This document shows, one piece after another, positions 33,831-43,494 of a DNA stretch of 64,000 nt (the first letter of the stretch is position 1; the number at the start of each line of letters is the position of its first letter). The stretch is from Fusobacterium ulcerans ATCC 49185. Its GTDB lineage: Bacteria > Fusobacteriota > Fusobacteriia > Fusobacteriales > Fusobacteriaceae. The stretch is taken from NCBI RefSeq assembly GCF_900683735.1, contig NZ_LR215979.1, positions 620,001 to 684,000 on the forward strand, written 5' to 3'. Both the position numbers and the translations under genes were made by a program. Below the pieces are notes generated by a model, which did not search any database, was not told where the DNA came from, and was given only the letters and a program-made list of their open reading frames with translations.

Positions 33831-35270
33831 TATTTCTTAGGAAATTATAATTTGATAAATTTGTTGAAAAAATAAAAAATATTAATTATTTTGTATTCAT
33901 ACTAGATATATTAATTGAATAAGATTAAAATTGACAGCACAAAAAAGCTGATTGTTAATCAGCTATTTAGCGATATTCTTTCCAGCAAATGGAGCCTGTA
34001 TGTATATTAAAATATGATATTTTTTTAACTTTCATTCTGGTATTACATTTAAAACAATAAAAAGGATTTACTCCAAAAGCTTTCCATATTTCAAGTTGAT
34101 AAAAAGTAAAATTGGAATATTTAGAGACATATTTTCTCATGAATTTCATGATGTTTTTAAGTTCTGATTTAATATTTCTAGAATAGATTCCAAAGCGCCT
34201 AATCATTTTGAAATGTTTAGGGGGAATGTGAATAATTAATTTGGAAAGAAATGTTTCTGCATCTAAAGTAAGCTCAATTCTTTGTTTATCATCAGCAAGA
34301 CTTTCATAATAGAAAGTAACCTTATTATCATAAAAATCAATAATTTTATATTCTGCGATAGGAGCTCTTGCTAGATATCTGCCAATATATTTAATTGCAT
34401 AAATATTATTATTTAAATCATTTTTTGCAACATTGAAAAAGAATCTTGTATTTTTGCGATAAAGGTAGTTAGCAGCAGCATAAGCTTTAGCTTTAATTTC
34501 AGGCTTGTCATAATTTCCAGATTTAACAATATCAATAACCATTTTTTTCCATTGTCCAGCAATGGAATTGACATGAAAATATTTTTTTTCAAGAAATTGG
34601 TAGTTTTTATTGAAACCACCTAAAGTAACAATAGCATGAATATGAGGGTTCCATTTAAGATCGCGTCCAAAGGTGTGAATAACAGTAATCAATCCATAAT
34701 GAATGATATCTGAGTTAGTAAAGTATTTAGAAGAATATTTTGAAATTTTATGAATTCTTTGATTTTTTGCTTTAATGTTATGAAATTGATATTTAAAAAC
34801 ATCATTAACAGCATAAGCAAGCTTAGTTAAAAGATCTCTATCATAGAAGAAAAACATTCTAAGTTCTTCAGGAATAGTAAAAAGGACACTTCTATGTTTA
34901 ACATCAATAAGAGAAGTGGAAGTTTTTTCAGTTCAAAGAGCAGAATAACGTTTACCGCAGGAAGGACAAAATCTAGATTTACAAGTAACTTTAATTTTAT
35001 GCGCATCATGACAATTAGGGCATTGAAGAGAGAGAAAAGATTTATCAATAGAACAAGCTAAGAATTTTTGAATAGTCTGTTTAACATCCTCAAAATGCTC
35101 ATTTTTAAAATATTTCTTGATTTTACCTAAAAGATTTGTTATATTGATTTTAGAGATAATATGTTTGATTTGCATGTATGTCTCCTTTGTATAATTAGGG
35201 TGGTAACTATATTATACAAAAAAGAGAGCTGAGTAAAACATTTTTTTAAATGTTACTCAGCTTTTTTTAT
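33828..35270 (-). mobile_element. IS91-type insertion sequence, copy 2
   Basis: This is the same 1443-bp block as 9738-11180 in the same orientation, differing at one base that I could find (34938). The left border again starts in the T tract of an intrinsic terminator. The right border falls directly after the terminal hairpin and its T run (ending near 35270), where the two flanks diverge. Confidence 0.85.
33967..35175 (-). pseudogene. IS91-family Y2 transposase interrupted by an in-frame TGA, copy 2
   Basis: The reading frame is the same as in copy 1: 80 codons, TGA at 34933-34935, then 321 codons. The 321-codon part encodes an identical protein with the HUH (NPHIHAI) and two-tyrosine (YIGRYLA) motifs. 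The only difference is the codon just before the TGA (CTT Leu here, GTT Val in copy 1). Two near-identical copies with the same stop mean the element moved after the TGA arose. Either the stop is read through, the two fragments cooperate, or an intact copy elsewhere acts in trans. Confidence 0.85.
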
Positions 35271-35375
35271 AAATACGATAAAAAAGGTTAAAAGCTTTTT
35301 TAGAAAGCTACTTTTTAAAATTAGTTCAATGTGCTATAATTAATAAATACTATAATTAACTTGAGGAGAATTGAC

Positions 35376-36017
35376 ATGAGTAGGGAGAGAGAAGCAGTTA
35401 AATATCGAAGGTATGGACTAATTCTTTATTACATACTGAAAATAGTAGGAAAAACATTAAATATAAAAATAATAAAAAATGAAAAAGTCAAAGAAAATGA
35501 GGAGAGTTATGTTTTTGCATTCTGGCATAATAAACTTGTAGCTCCAACTCTTTGTCTTAATTATATAGAGAAAAGAGCAGTGCTTGCCAGTCCATCAAAA
35601 GATGGTGAGCTTATTTCTGTTCCATTGGAAAAAATGGGATTTCATATGGTAAGAGGTTCTTCAGATAAAAATTCAACATCCAGTTTAATATCTCTTATTA
35701 AACTGATGAAAAAAGGCTATAGTATAGGAACTCCAGTAGATGGACCTAAAGGGCCTATATATGAGGTGAAACCTGGAATGATTTATTTAGCTCAAAAGGG
35801 AAAGATGCGGATGGTTCCCCTGGGAGGGGCCTATAAGAGAAAATGGACGTTTAATAGAGCATGGGATAAATTTCAATTTCCAAAACCTTTTACAACAATG
35901 GTATTTTTGATGGGAGATCCAATAGAAATACCCAAAGATGCAAATATAGAAGAATATTGTGAAATTTTAAAAAATAAATTAAATGAATTAGATAAAGAAG
36001 CTGAAAAATATTTTTAG
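35376..36017 (+). CDS. DUF374 family lysophospholipid acyltransferase-like protein
   Basis: This 213-aa protein has the DUF374 hallmarks: FAFWHNKLVAP (His of the acyltransferase-like active site), SPSKDGELISVPLEKMGF, VRGSS and GTPVDGPKGP. These mark a family related to LpxL/PlsC acyltransferases, probably acting on lipid A or phospholipid at the inner membrane. The start at 35376 is chosen because TTGAGGAGAATTGAC supplies the ribosome site; the TTG at 35361 would place that site inside the gene. metG begins 33 bp downstream, so the two may be co-transcribed. Confidence 0.85.
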   Translation: MSREREAVKYRRYGLILYYILKIVGKTLNIKIIKNEKVKENEESYVFAFWHNKLVAPTLCLNYIEKRAVLASPSKDGELISVPLEKMGFHMVRGSSDKNSTSSLISLIKLMKKGYSIGTPVDGPKGPIYEVKPGMIYLAQKGKMRMVPLGGAYKRKWTFNRAWDKFQFPKPFTTMVFLMGDPIEIPKDANIEEYCEILKNKLNELDKEAEKYF

Positions 36018-36050
36018 TAGGAATGTCTAATCATAAAGAGGAGAGATATA

Positions 36051-37976
36051 ATGAGTAAGAATTTTTATGTAACAACACCTATTTATTATGTAAATGGAGA
36101 TCCACATGTTGGAAGTGCTTATACAACTATAGCAGCAGATGTTATAGCTAGATATAAAAAAACTATGGGATATGATGTATTCTTTTTGACTGGAACTGAT
36201 GAACATGGACAAAAAATAGAAGAAACAGCTAAACAAAAGGGATATACACCTCAAGAGTGGACAGATATAATGGCACCAAAATTTGTGGAAATGTGGAAAG
36301 CTTTAAATATAGAATATACAGACTTTATAAGAACTACAGAACCAAGACATAAGGAAGCTGTAAAGAAAATACTAAAAAAAGTTTATGATAATGGAGATAT
36401 ATATAAAGGAGAATACTCAGGAAAATATTGTGTATCTTGTGAAACATTTGTTCCTGAAAATCAGATAGTAAATGGAAATCATTGTCCTGACTGTGGAAAA
36501 GAATTAAGAGTAGTAAAAGAAGAATCATATTTCTTTAAAATGTCAAAATACCAGGATGCTCTTTTAGCTCATATAGATTCTCACCCAGATTTCATTCTTC
36601 CCCGTTCAAGAAAGAATGAAGTTGTTTCTTTTATTAAACAGGGATTACAAGACTTATCTATATCAAGAAATACTTTTGAATGGGGTATTCCAATAGAATT
36701 TGCTCCAGGACATATAACTTATGTATGGTTTGATGCTCTTACTAACTATCTTACAGCAGTAGGGTATGAAAATAACTCTGAATTATTTGATAAATTCTGG
36801 ACTAATGGAGAAGTTATGCATCTGTTAGGAAAAGATATAGTAAGATTCCATGCTATTATTTGGCCTTGTATGCTTTTATCAGCAGGAGTAAAACTTCCAG
36901 ATAACATTGTTGCTCATGGATGGTGGACTTCTGAAGGGGAAAAAATGTCTAAATCTAGAGGGAATGTAGTGGACCCAGTAGCAGAAAGCAAAAAATATGG
37001 TGTAGATGCTTTCAGATATTGTCTTCTTAGAGAAGTTCAATTTGGAAATGATGGAGATTATTCAACAAAATCAGTAGTTACTAGAATAAATTCTGATCTT
37101 GCAAATGATTTAGGAAACCTATTAAATAGAACATTAGGGATGTATAAAAAATATTTTGATGGTGTAATTACTGCTGGAATAACAAGAGATACTTTTGATG
37201 ATGAAATAGAAAATTTATGGAATGAAACTTTAAATGAAGTCACTGAGCAGATGAATATAGTTCAATTTTCAAAATCTCTTGAAGCAATATGGAAATTTAT
37301 ATCAAGACTTAATAAATATATTGATGAAACTGCACCTTGGACACTTGCAAAAGATGATGATAAAAAAGATAGATTGGCAGTTGTAATGAATCATTTAGTA
37401 AATGGATTATATAAAACTGCTGTAATGATTTATCCATATATGCCAACAGCAGCCCAAAAAATCTGGGATCAATTAGGGGTACAAAAATCTGTAAGAGATG
37501 CTAGAGTATCAGATGTTGAAGGTTGGGATCTTCTTCCAGCAGGACATATACTAGGAAATGCTGAACCAATATTCCCAAGACTTGATTTAGAAGCTCTTGA
37601 ACCTAAAAAAGATCCAATGGCAATTGATCCAGAATTAGTAATAGAAAATGCTGTAGATATTTCTGAATTTGATAAATTGAAAATACAGGTTGTGGAAATA
37701 TTAGAAGCTGGAAAAATAGCTGGAGCAGATAAACTTCTTAAATTTAAAGTAAGTATTGGAGATCATGCCAGACAGATAGTTTCTGGTATTGCAAAATCAT
37801 ACCCAGAACCTGAAAAATTAGTAGGTAAAAAAGTTCTTGCTATAACTAATTTGAAAACAGTTAAATTAAGAGGTGAAGTATCTCAGGGAATGCTTCTAAG
37901 CACTGAAGACAAAGTAAATGGATTAAAATTAGTAGAAGTAGATAAAAGTATAGTAGTAGGGTCAAGAGCAAAATAA
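36051..37976 (+). CDS. metG: Methionyl-tRNA synthetase
   Basis: This 641-aa protein charges tRNA-Met. The class I HIGH-type motif is PHVGSAYTT (residues of about 18-26), followed by a zinc knuckle with CVSCETF and HCPDCGK, and the KMSKSRGN loop near residue 300. The C-terminal 100 residues form an EMAP/Trbp111-type tRNA-binding domain (FDKLKIQVVEILEAGKI, LKTVKLRGEVSQGM). GAGGAGA precedes the ATG. galU follows 25 bp later, suggesting an acyltransferase-metG-galU run. Confidence 0.97.
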   Translation: MSKNFYVTTPIYYVNGDPHVGSAYTTIAADVIARYKKTMGYDVFFLTGTDEHGQKIEETAKQKGYTPQEWTDIMAPKFVEMWKALNIEYTDFIRTTEPRHKEAVKKILKKVYDNGDIYKGEYSGKYCVSCETFVPENQIVNGNHCPDCGKELRVVKEESYFFKMSKYQDALLAHIDSHPDFILPRSRKNEVVSFIKQGLQDLSISRNTFEWGIPIEFAPGHITYVWFDALTNYLTAVGYENNSELFDKFWTNGEVMHLLGKDIVRFHAIIWPCMLLSAGVKLPDNIVAHGWWTSEGEKMSKSRGNVVDPVAESKKYGVDAFRYCLLREVQFGNDGDYSTKSVVTRINSDLANDLGNLLNRTLGMYKKYFDGVITAGITRDTFDDEIENLWNETLNEVTEQMNIVQFSKSLEAIWKFISRLNKYIDETAPWTLAKDDDKKDRLAVVMNHLVNGLYKTAVMIYPYMPTAAQKIWDQLGVQKSVRDARVSDVEGWDLLPAGHILGNAEPIFPRLDLEALEPKKDPMAIDPELVIENAVDISEFDKLKIQVVEILEAGKIAGADKLLKFKVSIGDHARQIVSGIAKSYPEPEKLVGKKVLAITNLKTVKLRGEVSQGMLLSTEDKVNGLKLVEVDKSIVVGSRAK

Positions 37977-38001
37977 GGAATATATAGGAGGAAAATATAG
38001 A

Positions 38002-38883
38002 ATGAAAAAAGTCACAAAGGCAGTAATTCCAGCAGCAGGGTTAGGAACAAGAGTATTACCTGCTACAAAGGCACAGCCTAAAGAGATGCTTGTAATAGTT
38101 GACAAACCTTCTTTGCAATATATTGTAGAAGAACTTGTAGAATCTGGAATCACAGATATAGTAATTGTTACAGGGAGAAATAAAAATTCTATAGAAGATC
38201 ACTTTGACTATTCATATGAACTTGAAAATACATTACAAAAAGATGGAAAAGATGAGCTTTTAGAAAAAATAGAAAATCTTTCAACTATGGCAAATATTTT
38301 TTATGTAAGACAGAATCTTCCCAAAGGATTGGGACATGCTATATTAAAAGCAAAATCTTTTATAGGAGATGATCCTTTTGTTATAGCTTTGGGAGATGAT
38401 ATAGTATATAATCCAGAAAGACCAGTAGCTAAGCAATTGATAGATGTGTATGAAAAATATGGTTCAAGTATAGTAGGGTGTCAGGAAGTAGAAGAAAAAG
38501 ATATTTCTAAATATGGAATAGTTAAACCTATTGAAAGACTTGATGAGAGTACTTGTGTTATAGAAGATTTTATAGAGAAACCATCCATTGAGGAAGCACC
38601 TTCAAATTTTGCTTGTCTTGGAAGATATCTTCTTACAGGAAAGATATTTAAATATCTTGAAGAAGTTAAACCAGGAAAAGGTGGAGAGATACAGCTTACA
38701 GATGCTATATTGGATATGCTTAAAGATGGAGAAAGAGTTCTATCTTACAACTTTGAAGGAAAAAGATATGATATTGGTAATAAAGTTGGACTTCTGAAAG
38801 CTAATATAGAATTTGGACTTAAAAATGAAGAAACAAGAGAAGAATTATTAAAATATTTAAAAACAGAACTTAAATTAGATTAA
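38002..38883 (+). CDS. galU: UTP-glucose-1-phosphate uridylyltransferase
   Basis: This 293-aa protein makes UDP-glucose from UTP and glucose-1-phosphate for envelope polysaccharides. The nucleotidyltransferase signature AVIPAAGLGTRVLPATKAQ opens the protein, followed by PKEMLVIVDKPSLQYIVEE, LPKGLGHAI and FVIALGDDI. The length is typical. AGGAGG precedes the ATG. It ends at a strong terminator. Its product fits the two Wzz-like proteins nearby. Confidence 0.96.
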   Translation: MKKVTKAVIPAAGLGTRVLPATKAQPKEMLVIVDKPSLQYIVEELVESGITDIVIVTGRNKNSIEDHFDYSYELENTLQKDGKDELLEKIENLSTMANIFYVRQNLPKGLGHAILKAKSFIGDDPFVIALGDDIVYNPERPVAKQLIDVYEKYGSSIVGCQEVEEKDISKYGIVKPIERLDESTCVIEDFIEKPSIEEAPSNFACLGRYLLTGKIFKYLEEVKPGKGGEIQLTDAILDMLKDGERVLSYNFEGKRYDIGNKVGLLKANIEFGLKNEETREELLKYLKTELKLD

Positions 38884-38888
38884 TAACT

Positions 38889-38935
38889 AAGATGATGAGT
38901 ATGATTTTATAAATCACCTCATCATTCTTTTTATA
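38889..38935 (+). terminator. Intrinsic terminator after galU
   Basis: ATGATGAG with CTCATCAT, plus an inner TGATTT/AAATCA helix, followed by TTCTTTTT. Confidence 0.8.
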
Positions 38936-38949
38936 CATAGGGGGAAAGA

Positions 38950-39819
38950 ATGGGAGCGAAGTTAAGAAATGTAAGTGCAATGCTGATATTTGGAACAATA
39001 GGATTATTTGTAAAAAATATAGATTTGACTTCCAGTGAAATAGCATTGGTAAGAGGAGTAATAGGGGGAATTATTCTTGTTGTAGTTTCTCTTCTTACAA
39101 AAAATAAAGTTTCTTTTAAAGATGTAAAAGCAAATCTTCTGCTTCTATTATTATCAGGGGGAGCAATTGGATTGAACTGGATATTTCTGTTTCAGGCATA
39201 TAAATATACAACTATTTCTAATGCTACATTAAGTTATTATTTTGCACCAGTTTTTGTTATGCTTCTTTCGCCATTTATATTGAAAGAAAAACTTACTCTA
39301 AAAAAAATACTCTGTGTTGCCTGTGCAATGCTGGGAATGATGTGTATAGTAGGAAACAGTGGGGGAGCTGCTGAGGGGAGAAATGATTTTCTAGGAATTT
39401 CTTATGGACTTGCAGCAGCAGCTTTTTATGCAAGTGTTGTACTTATGAATAAATTTTTAAAAAACTTAAAAAGTCTTGAAACAACTTATATACAGTTAAT
39501 TTTAGCAGCGGTTGTGCTTATGCCTTATGTATTTACTGTTGAAGGATTTAATATTTTTAGAATGCCTGTATCTTCAATACCATATATATTGATATTGGGA
39601 GTAGTTCATACTGGACTTGCGTATCTACTATATTTTTCATCTTTGAAAGAATTGAAAGGTCAGACTATAGCAGTTATGAGCTATATAGATCCTATATCTG
39701 CTGTAATAATTTCAGCTATATTTTTGAGAGAAAGAATGGGAGTATTACAGATAGTAGGAGGAATTCTAATTTTAAGTTCTACTTTGATAAGTGAACTTAC
39801 AAAGAGCAAAGAGAAATAA
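38950..39819 (+). CDS. EamA/DMT superfamily transporter
   Basis: This 289-aa protein has about ten membrane segments in two repeated EamA halves. The first half ends near NATLSYYFAPVFVMLLSPFI. The second half has TGLAYLLYFSSLKELKGQ and MSYIDPISAVIISAIFL. Such inner-membrane carriers export or import metabolites or amino acids; the substrate cannot be predicted. GGGGGAAAG precedes the ATG. It stands alone, with galU's terminator before it and a MITE-like inverted repeat after it. Confidence 0.9.
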   Translation: MGAKLRNVSAMLIFGTIGLFVKNIDLTSSEIALVRGVIGGIILVVVSLLTKNKVSFKDVKANLLLLLLSGGAIGLNWIFLFQAYKYTTISNATLSYYFAPVFVMLLSPFILKEKLTLKKILCVACAMLGMMCIVGNSGGAAEGRNDFLGISYGLAAAAFYASVVLMNKFLKNLKSLETTYIQLILAAVVLMPYVFTVEGFNIFRMPVSSIPYILILGVVHTGLAYLLYFSSLKELKGQTIAVMSYIDPISAVIISAIFLRERMGVLQIVGGILILSSTLISELTKSKEK

Positions 39820-39882
39820 ATAAGAACTTTATTTATAGGAAATAGTCATATAAAGTGATAGAGGAATTAAAAATAATAAATA

Positions 39883-40051
39883 AAAAAGAAATATAAAATT
39901 ATTCCATATTAGAAAATCTTGAATAATTAGACTCATCTCATTGAAAATACAAAACTCAGCTAAAGCTTCAAATATTTGTATTTTTCATCATTCTATTTTG
40001 CTATATTATTCTAAAATCTTCTAATCAATTCCAAATTTTATATTTCTTTTT
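39883..40051. repeat. MITE-like inverted-repeat element, 169 bp
   Basis: The ends are perfect 18-bp inverted repeats, AAAAAGAAATATAAAATT at 39883-39900 and its reverse complement at 40034-40051. The inner arms continue as an imperfect palindrome almost to the centre. There is no ORF and no obvious target duplication. It could be a miniature mobile element or a large RNA hairpin between convergent genes. Confidence 0.55.
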
Positions 40052-40082
40052 ACTTGGTTTCTTTTTTGCAATATAAATAACT

Positions 40083-40574
40083 TTATTTTTTAATTAACTT
40101 TTTTATTATAAATGATTTATTATTTATTGCTCTCATTGTAGCAAGTATTCCATTAAGATGATCATATTCATGCTGTAGAAGTTCAGCAAGATCTCCCTCT
40201 AAAGACATTACCTGTTCCTCCCAATTCATATCTAAATATTTTATTCTGCATCTTTTGTGACGCATTACTTTAACAAGCAGATTTGGAAAAGACATACAAT
40301 CATCTAATACTTCCATCATTTCATCATCTGGAAATTCAAGAACTGGATTTATAAAAATTACAGGTTTATCAATAAACATATAAAGCAGTCTTTTCTTTAT
40401 ACCTATCTGAGGTGCTGCAATAGCACGACCAGCATGATACTTTTCTCTAAAATCCAATAATGTATCGTGAAGATTTTGAACTATAGATTTGATATTTTCT
40501 ATTTCATCTTTTTTTAATGGTTCACTTATCTGATATAATTCTTCATTTCCAAGAAGAATGATTTCTTTTTTCAT
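40083..40574 (-). CDS. Peptide deformylase-like protein
   Basis: This 163-aa protein has the three deformylase motifs: GRAIAAPQIG (residues 49-58), DDCMS (91-95) in place of the usual EGCLS, and HEYDH (135-139). The metal ligands Cys93, His135 and His139 and the catalytic Glu136 are kept, so it should bind a metal. The altered second motif and its position 9 bp after an M20 amidohydrolase in a peptide-uptake unit suggest a specialised deformylase. It might act on imported formyl-peptides rather than nascent proteins. It could also simply be a divergent housekeeping enzyme. Confidence 0.82.
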   Translation of the reverse strand: MKKEIILLGNEELYQISEPLKKDEIENIKSIVQNLHDTLLDFREKYHAGRAIAAPQIGIKKRLLYMFIDKPVIFINPVLEFPDDEMMEVLDDCMSFPNLLVKVMRHKRCRIKYLDMNWEEQVMSLEGDLAELLQHEYDHLNGILATMRAINNKSFIIKKLIKK

Positions 40575-40583
40575 GATAATCTC

Positions 40584-41753
40584 CTATTTATTACTTGATA
40601 AATAATTTAAAGCAAATTGAGCATATAATGCAGTACCAACTTCAAGCATATCTTCATCTATATCAAATTTTTCATGATGATGAGGGAAGTCAGTTCCTTT
40701 TTCTTTGCTTCCAGTTCCAAGTTTAACCATAACCCCAGGAACTATATTAGAAAAAAATGAGAAATCTTCTCCTCCAGTAGACGGAGGAACAGTAATAACA
40801 TTCTCTTTTCCTACAAGAGAAGCAGCAGTTTCTCTTGCTAGAGCAGCACAGTTATCATCATTGATAGTTGGTCCTACTCCTTCTGTAAATTCTACTTCTG
40901 CAGTGGCTCTGTAAGCTTCAGCTGTAGATTTAGCTACTCTTGTTATAGAGTCAAAGAAATTCTTCCTAACTTCAGGACTGTAACATCTAGTAGTACCGCT
41001 CAATATAGCAGTAGGAGCTATAACATTGAATCTAGTTCCAGATTTAATTTCTCCCACAGTAAGTACAGCAGGGTCAAAAGGTGAATACTCTCTGCTGATA
41101 ATAGGCTGAAGGTTCATAACAATAGCAGAACCTACTACAACAGCATCTATACACTGCTCAGGTCTTGCTCCATGTCCACCTTTTCCAGTTACAGTTATTT
41201 TGAACATATCTCCTGAGGCCATTCTTGCACCACTGTCAGCAGATATCTGTCCAGAAGGAACATCTGATGAAACATGGATTCCCATAATAGCATCAACTCC
41301 TTCCATAACTCCAGCAGCTATCATTTTCTTGGCTCCAAGTACAACTTCTTCTCCTGGCTGGAAGAAAAGTTTAACAGTACCATTTATTTCATCCTTCATT
41401 TTATTTAGAACTTTAGCAGCTCCAAGAAGCATAGCACCATGTGAGTCGTGTCCGCATGCATGCATTAATCCATGAACTTTAGAAGCATATTCTTTTCCAG
41501 TCTGTTCAATAACAGCCAAAGCATCAATATCTCCTCTTAATGCAACAGTTTTTCCAGAATTAGTTCCATGTATTGTAGCAACTACTCCAGTATCAGCAAC
41601 TATTTCACATTCTATTCCATCTTTTTCCAGTTCTGCTTTTATCCTTTTAGAAGTTTCATATTCCTGAAGACTTGGCTCTGGATTCATATGAAATTCTCTT
41701 CTCATATTTATTACATAATCTTTATATTCTTTAGCTAATTCTTGTGATTTCAT
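40584..41753 (-). CDS. M20D amidohydrolase/carboxypeptidase, copy 1
   Basis: This 389-aa protein belongs to the family of N-acyl-amino acid amidohydrolases (hippurate hydrolase and related). The two-metal ligand motifs are HACGHDSHGAMLLG, PGEEVVLGAKKM and MGIHVSSDVPSG, with the lid marker GKGGHGARPEQCIDAV and C-terminal GGEDFSFFSNIVPG. There is no signal peptide, so it acts in the cytoplasm on imported peptides or acyl-amino acids. It follows a peptide-binding protein gene (gap about 70 bp) and precedes the deformylase-like gene. Two close paralogues lie at 43754 and 46557. Confidence 0.93.
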   Translation of the reverse strand: MKSQELAKEYKDYVINMRREFHMNPEPSLQEYETSKRIKAELEKDGIECEIVADTGVVATIHGTNSGKTVALRGDIDALAVIEQTGKEYASKVHGLMHACGHDSHGAMLLGAAKVLNKMKDEINGTVKLFFQPGEEVVLGAKKMIAAGVMEGVDAIMGIHVSSDVPSGQISADSGARMASGDMFKITVTGKGGHGARPEQCIDAVVVGSAIVMNLQPIISREYSPFDPAVLTVGEIKSGTRFNVIAPTAILSGTTRCYSPEVRKNFFDSITRVAKSTAEAYRATAEVEFTEGVGPTINDDNCAALARETAASLVGKENVITVPPSTGGEDFSFFSNIVPGVMVKLGTGSKEKGTDFPHHHEKFDIDEDMLEVGTALYAQFALNYLSSNK

Positions 41754-41822
41754 TTTGTTTCCCCCTTATATATTAAAATATTAGATACATTTTAACTCAT
41801 ATTTTTATTTATGGAAATAGAA

Positions 41823-43373
41823 TTATTTTTTCTCTCTTAATACATATGCATTAGAGATATCTATATATCCAGTTTTTTTCATAACAAGCCCTTTTACATT
41901 TTTATTCATTCCCAGATTAAGTTTAGGAAAAACTAAAGTGTAATGAGGAAGGTCTCCTTGAAGTATATCTTGTACCTCTTTGTAAATAAGGTTTCTTTCA
42001 TCTTCATTTACAGAGTTTCTTGCTTTATCCAAAAGTTCGTCAGCTTCTTTAGAGACATAGTTGCTTCTGTTAGCTGAACCATTTCTCTGTGAAGAGTGGA
42101 ACATTGGGTATAGAGCAGCGTCAGCATCTCCAGAAGATACATTCCATGAGAAAAGGTACAGTTGTTTATTTTGCTCTAATGTTTTTGAAAGGTAAGTTCC
42201 CCATTCAAAAACTTCTATTTCAACATTTATCCCAACAGCTTTCAGCTGATCTTGAATGATGACACACATATCAACTCTTGTAGACTCATCATTTACCCAT
42301 AATTTTATATTGAAGCCATCTGGGTATCCAGCTTCTTTTAAAAGCTCCTTAGCTTTCTCTATATTTACTTCATAGATATTAGAGTCAGGATTGTATCCAG
42401 CTACTACAGTAGGAAGTGTTGAATTTGCCGGAACAGCAGCACCTCTGAATACAGCTTCTGCAAGAACTCTGTTGTCTACAGCATAAGCAATGGCTTGTCT
42501 TACTCTGATATCAGCAAATAATGGATTTGTCTGATCAAAAGCAAGGTAAAGACTTGAAGGAGCTTCCACTTCTACTAATTCAAGCTTCTTGTGATTCATA
42601 ACAGCCTCTCTGTCCATGATACCAATATCGAAAGCTACATCTATTTCACCAGTTTCCAGAGATATCATTCTGTTGCTTACTTCAGGGATATTTCTAAAAA
42701 CCACATTTTTTATTTTTGATTCACCTTTCCAACTCTCAGGGAATGATTCAAGAACTATTCTGTCTCCTGTTATCCATTCTTTGAATTTATGTTGTCCAGT
42801 TCCTACAGGATTTTTGAAAACATCATCCCCAGCCTCTACAGCAGCTCTTTTGTTGATAATAGAACCATTAGTAGTAGACAGATGTTTTAGCAAAGGACCA
42901 AAAGGTTCTTTTGTAGTTACCTTTACAGTGTTTTCATCAATGATGGCAACTTCTTTTATTGGATTAAAAAGGTATGAAGCCTGTGGAGAAGCTATTGCTC
43001 TGTCGAGAGAGTACTTTACATCTTCAGAAGTCATTGTATCTCCATTGTGGAATTTAACTCCTTTTCTCAAATGGAAGATCATGCTGTAATCATCTACTCT
43101 TTCCCATTTTTCAGCAAGCCCTGGTTCGATATTAAGATTTTCATCCATAGAAGTCAAAGTATCAAACATCATCTGCATAACTTTGTTTGAAACAGTATCA
43201 ATACTCTTTTGAGGGTCAAGAGTTTTAGCATCAGATTTTTGAGCTATAACAAGAGTCTCTTTTAAAGCAGTATCATTACCAGTTTTCTTTTCAGCAGCAA
43301 CAGTTTTTCCAAATCCAACTAATACCAGTATCGTTAGTATCAATCCCAATGTTTTTAAAATTTTCTTGTTCAT
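41823..43373 (-). CDS. Peptide-binding protein of an ABC transporter (SBP family 5), copy 1
   Basis: This 516-aa protein starts with a Sec signal peptide (MNKKILKTLGLILTILVLVG, cleavage near VAA). The family 5 solute-binding fold follows, with DAKTLDPQKSIDT, LRKGVKFHNGDTMTSEDVKY, NPVGTGQHKFKEW and VRQAIAYAVD. It has no lipobox cysteine, so it is a free periplasmic protein, as in Gram-negative cells. It likely delivers di- or oligopeptides to an ABC permease, none of which is encoded nearby. AAGGGGG precedes the ATG, and a leader ORF with a terminator lies upstream. Confidence 0.93.
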   Translation of the reverse strand: MNKKILKTLGLILTILVLVGFGKTVAAEKKTGNDTALKETLVIAQKSDAKTLDPQKSIDTVSNKVMQMMFDTLTSMDENLNIEPGLAEKWERVDDYSMIFHLRKGVKFHNGDTMTSEDVKYSLDRAIASPQASYLFNPIKEVAIIDENTVKVTTKEPFGPLLKHLSTTNGSIINKRAAVEAGDDVFKNPVGTGQHKFKEWITGDRIVLESFPESWKGESKIKNVVFRNIPEVSNRMISLETGEIDVAFDIGIMDREAVMNHKKLELVEVEAPSSLYLAFDQTNPLFADIRVRQAIAYAVDNRVLAEAVFRGAAVPANSTLPTVVAGYNPDSNIYEVNIEKAKELLKEAGYPDGFNIKLWVNDESTRVDMCVIIQDQLKAVGINVEIEVFEWGTYLSKTLEQNKQLYLFSWNVSSGDADAALYPMFHSSQRNGSANRSNYVSKEADELLDKARNSVNEDERNLIYKEVQDILQGDLPHYTLVFPKLNLGMNKNVKGLVMKKTGYIDISNAYVLREKK

Positions 43374-43404
43374 TTTTTTCCCCCTTAAATTTTGTATAAA
43401 AAAA

Positions 43405-43424
43405 AGCAGCCCAGTCAGGCTGCT
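43405..43424 (-). terminator. Attenuator-like terminator before peptide-binding protein gene 1
   Basis: On the minus strand AGCAGCC and GGCTGCT form a 7-bp GC-rich stem followed by eight Ts. It lies between the leader ORF and the gene. The same stem and trailing sequence recur at 49506-49528. Confidence 0.82.
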
Positions 43425-43494
43425 CTAAATATACTTTTATTTATCCTAAAATAATCATTTGACTTATACACTCATAACCAATAAGGGTTCCCTA

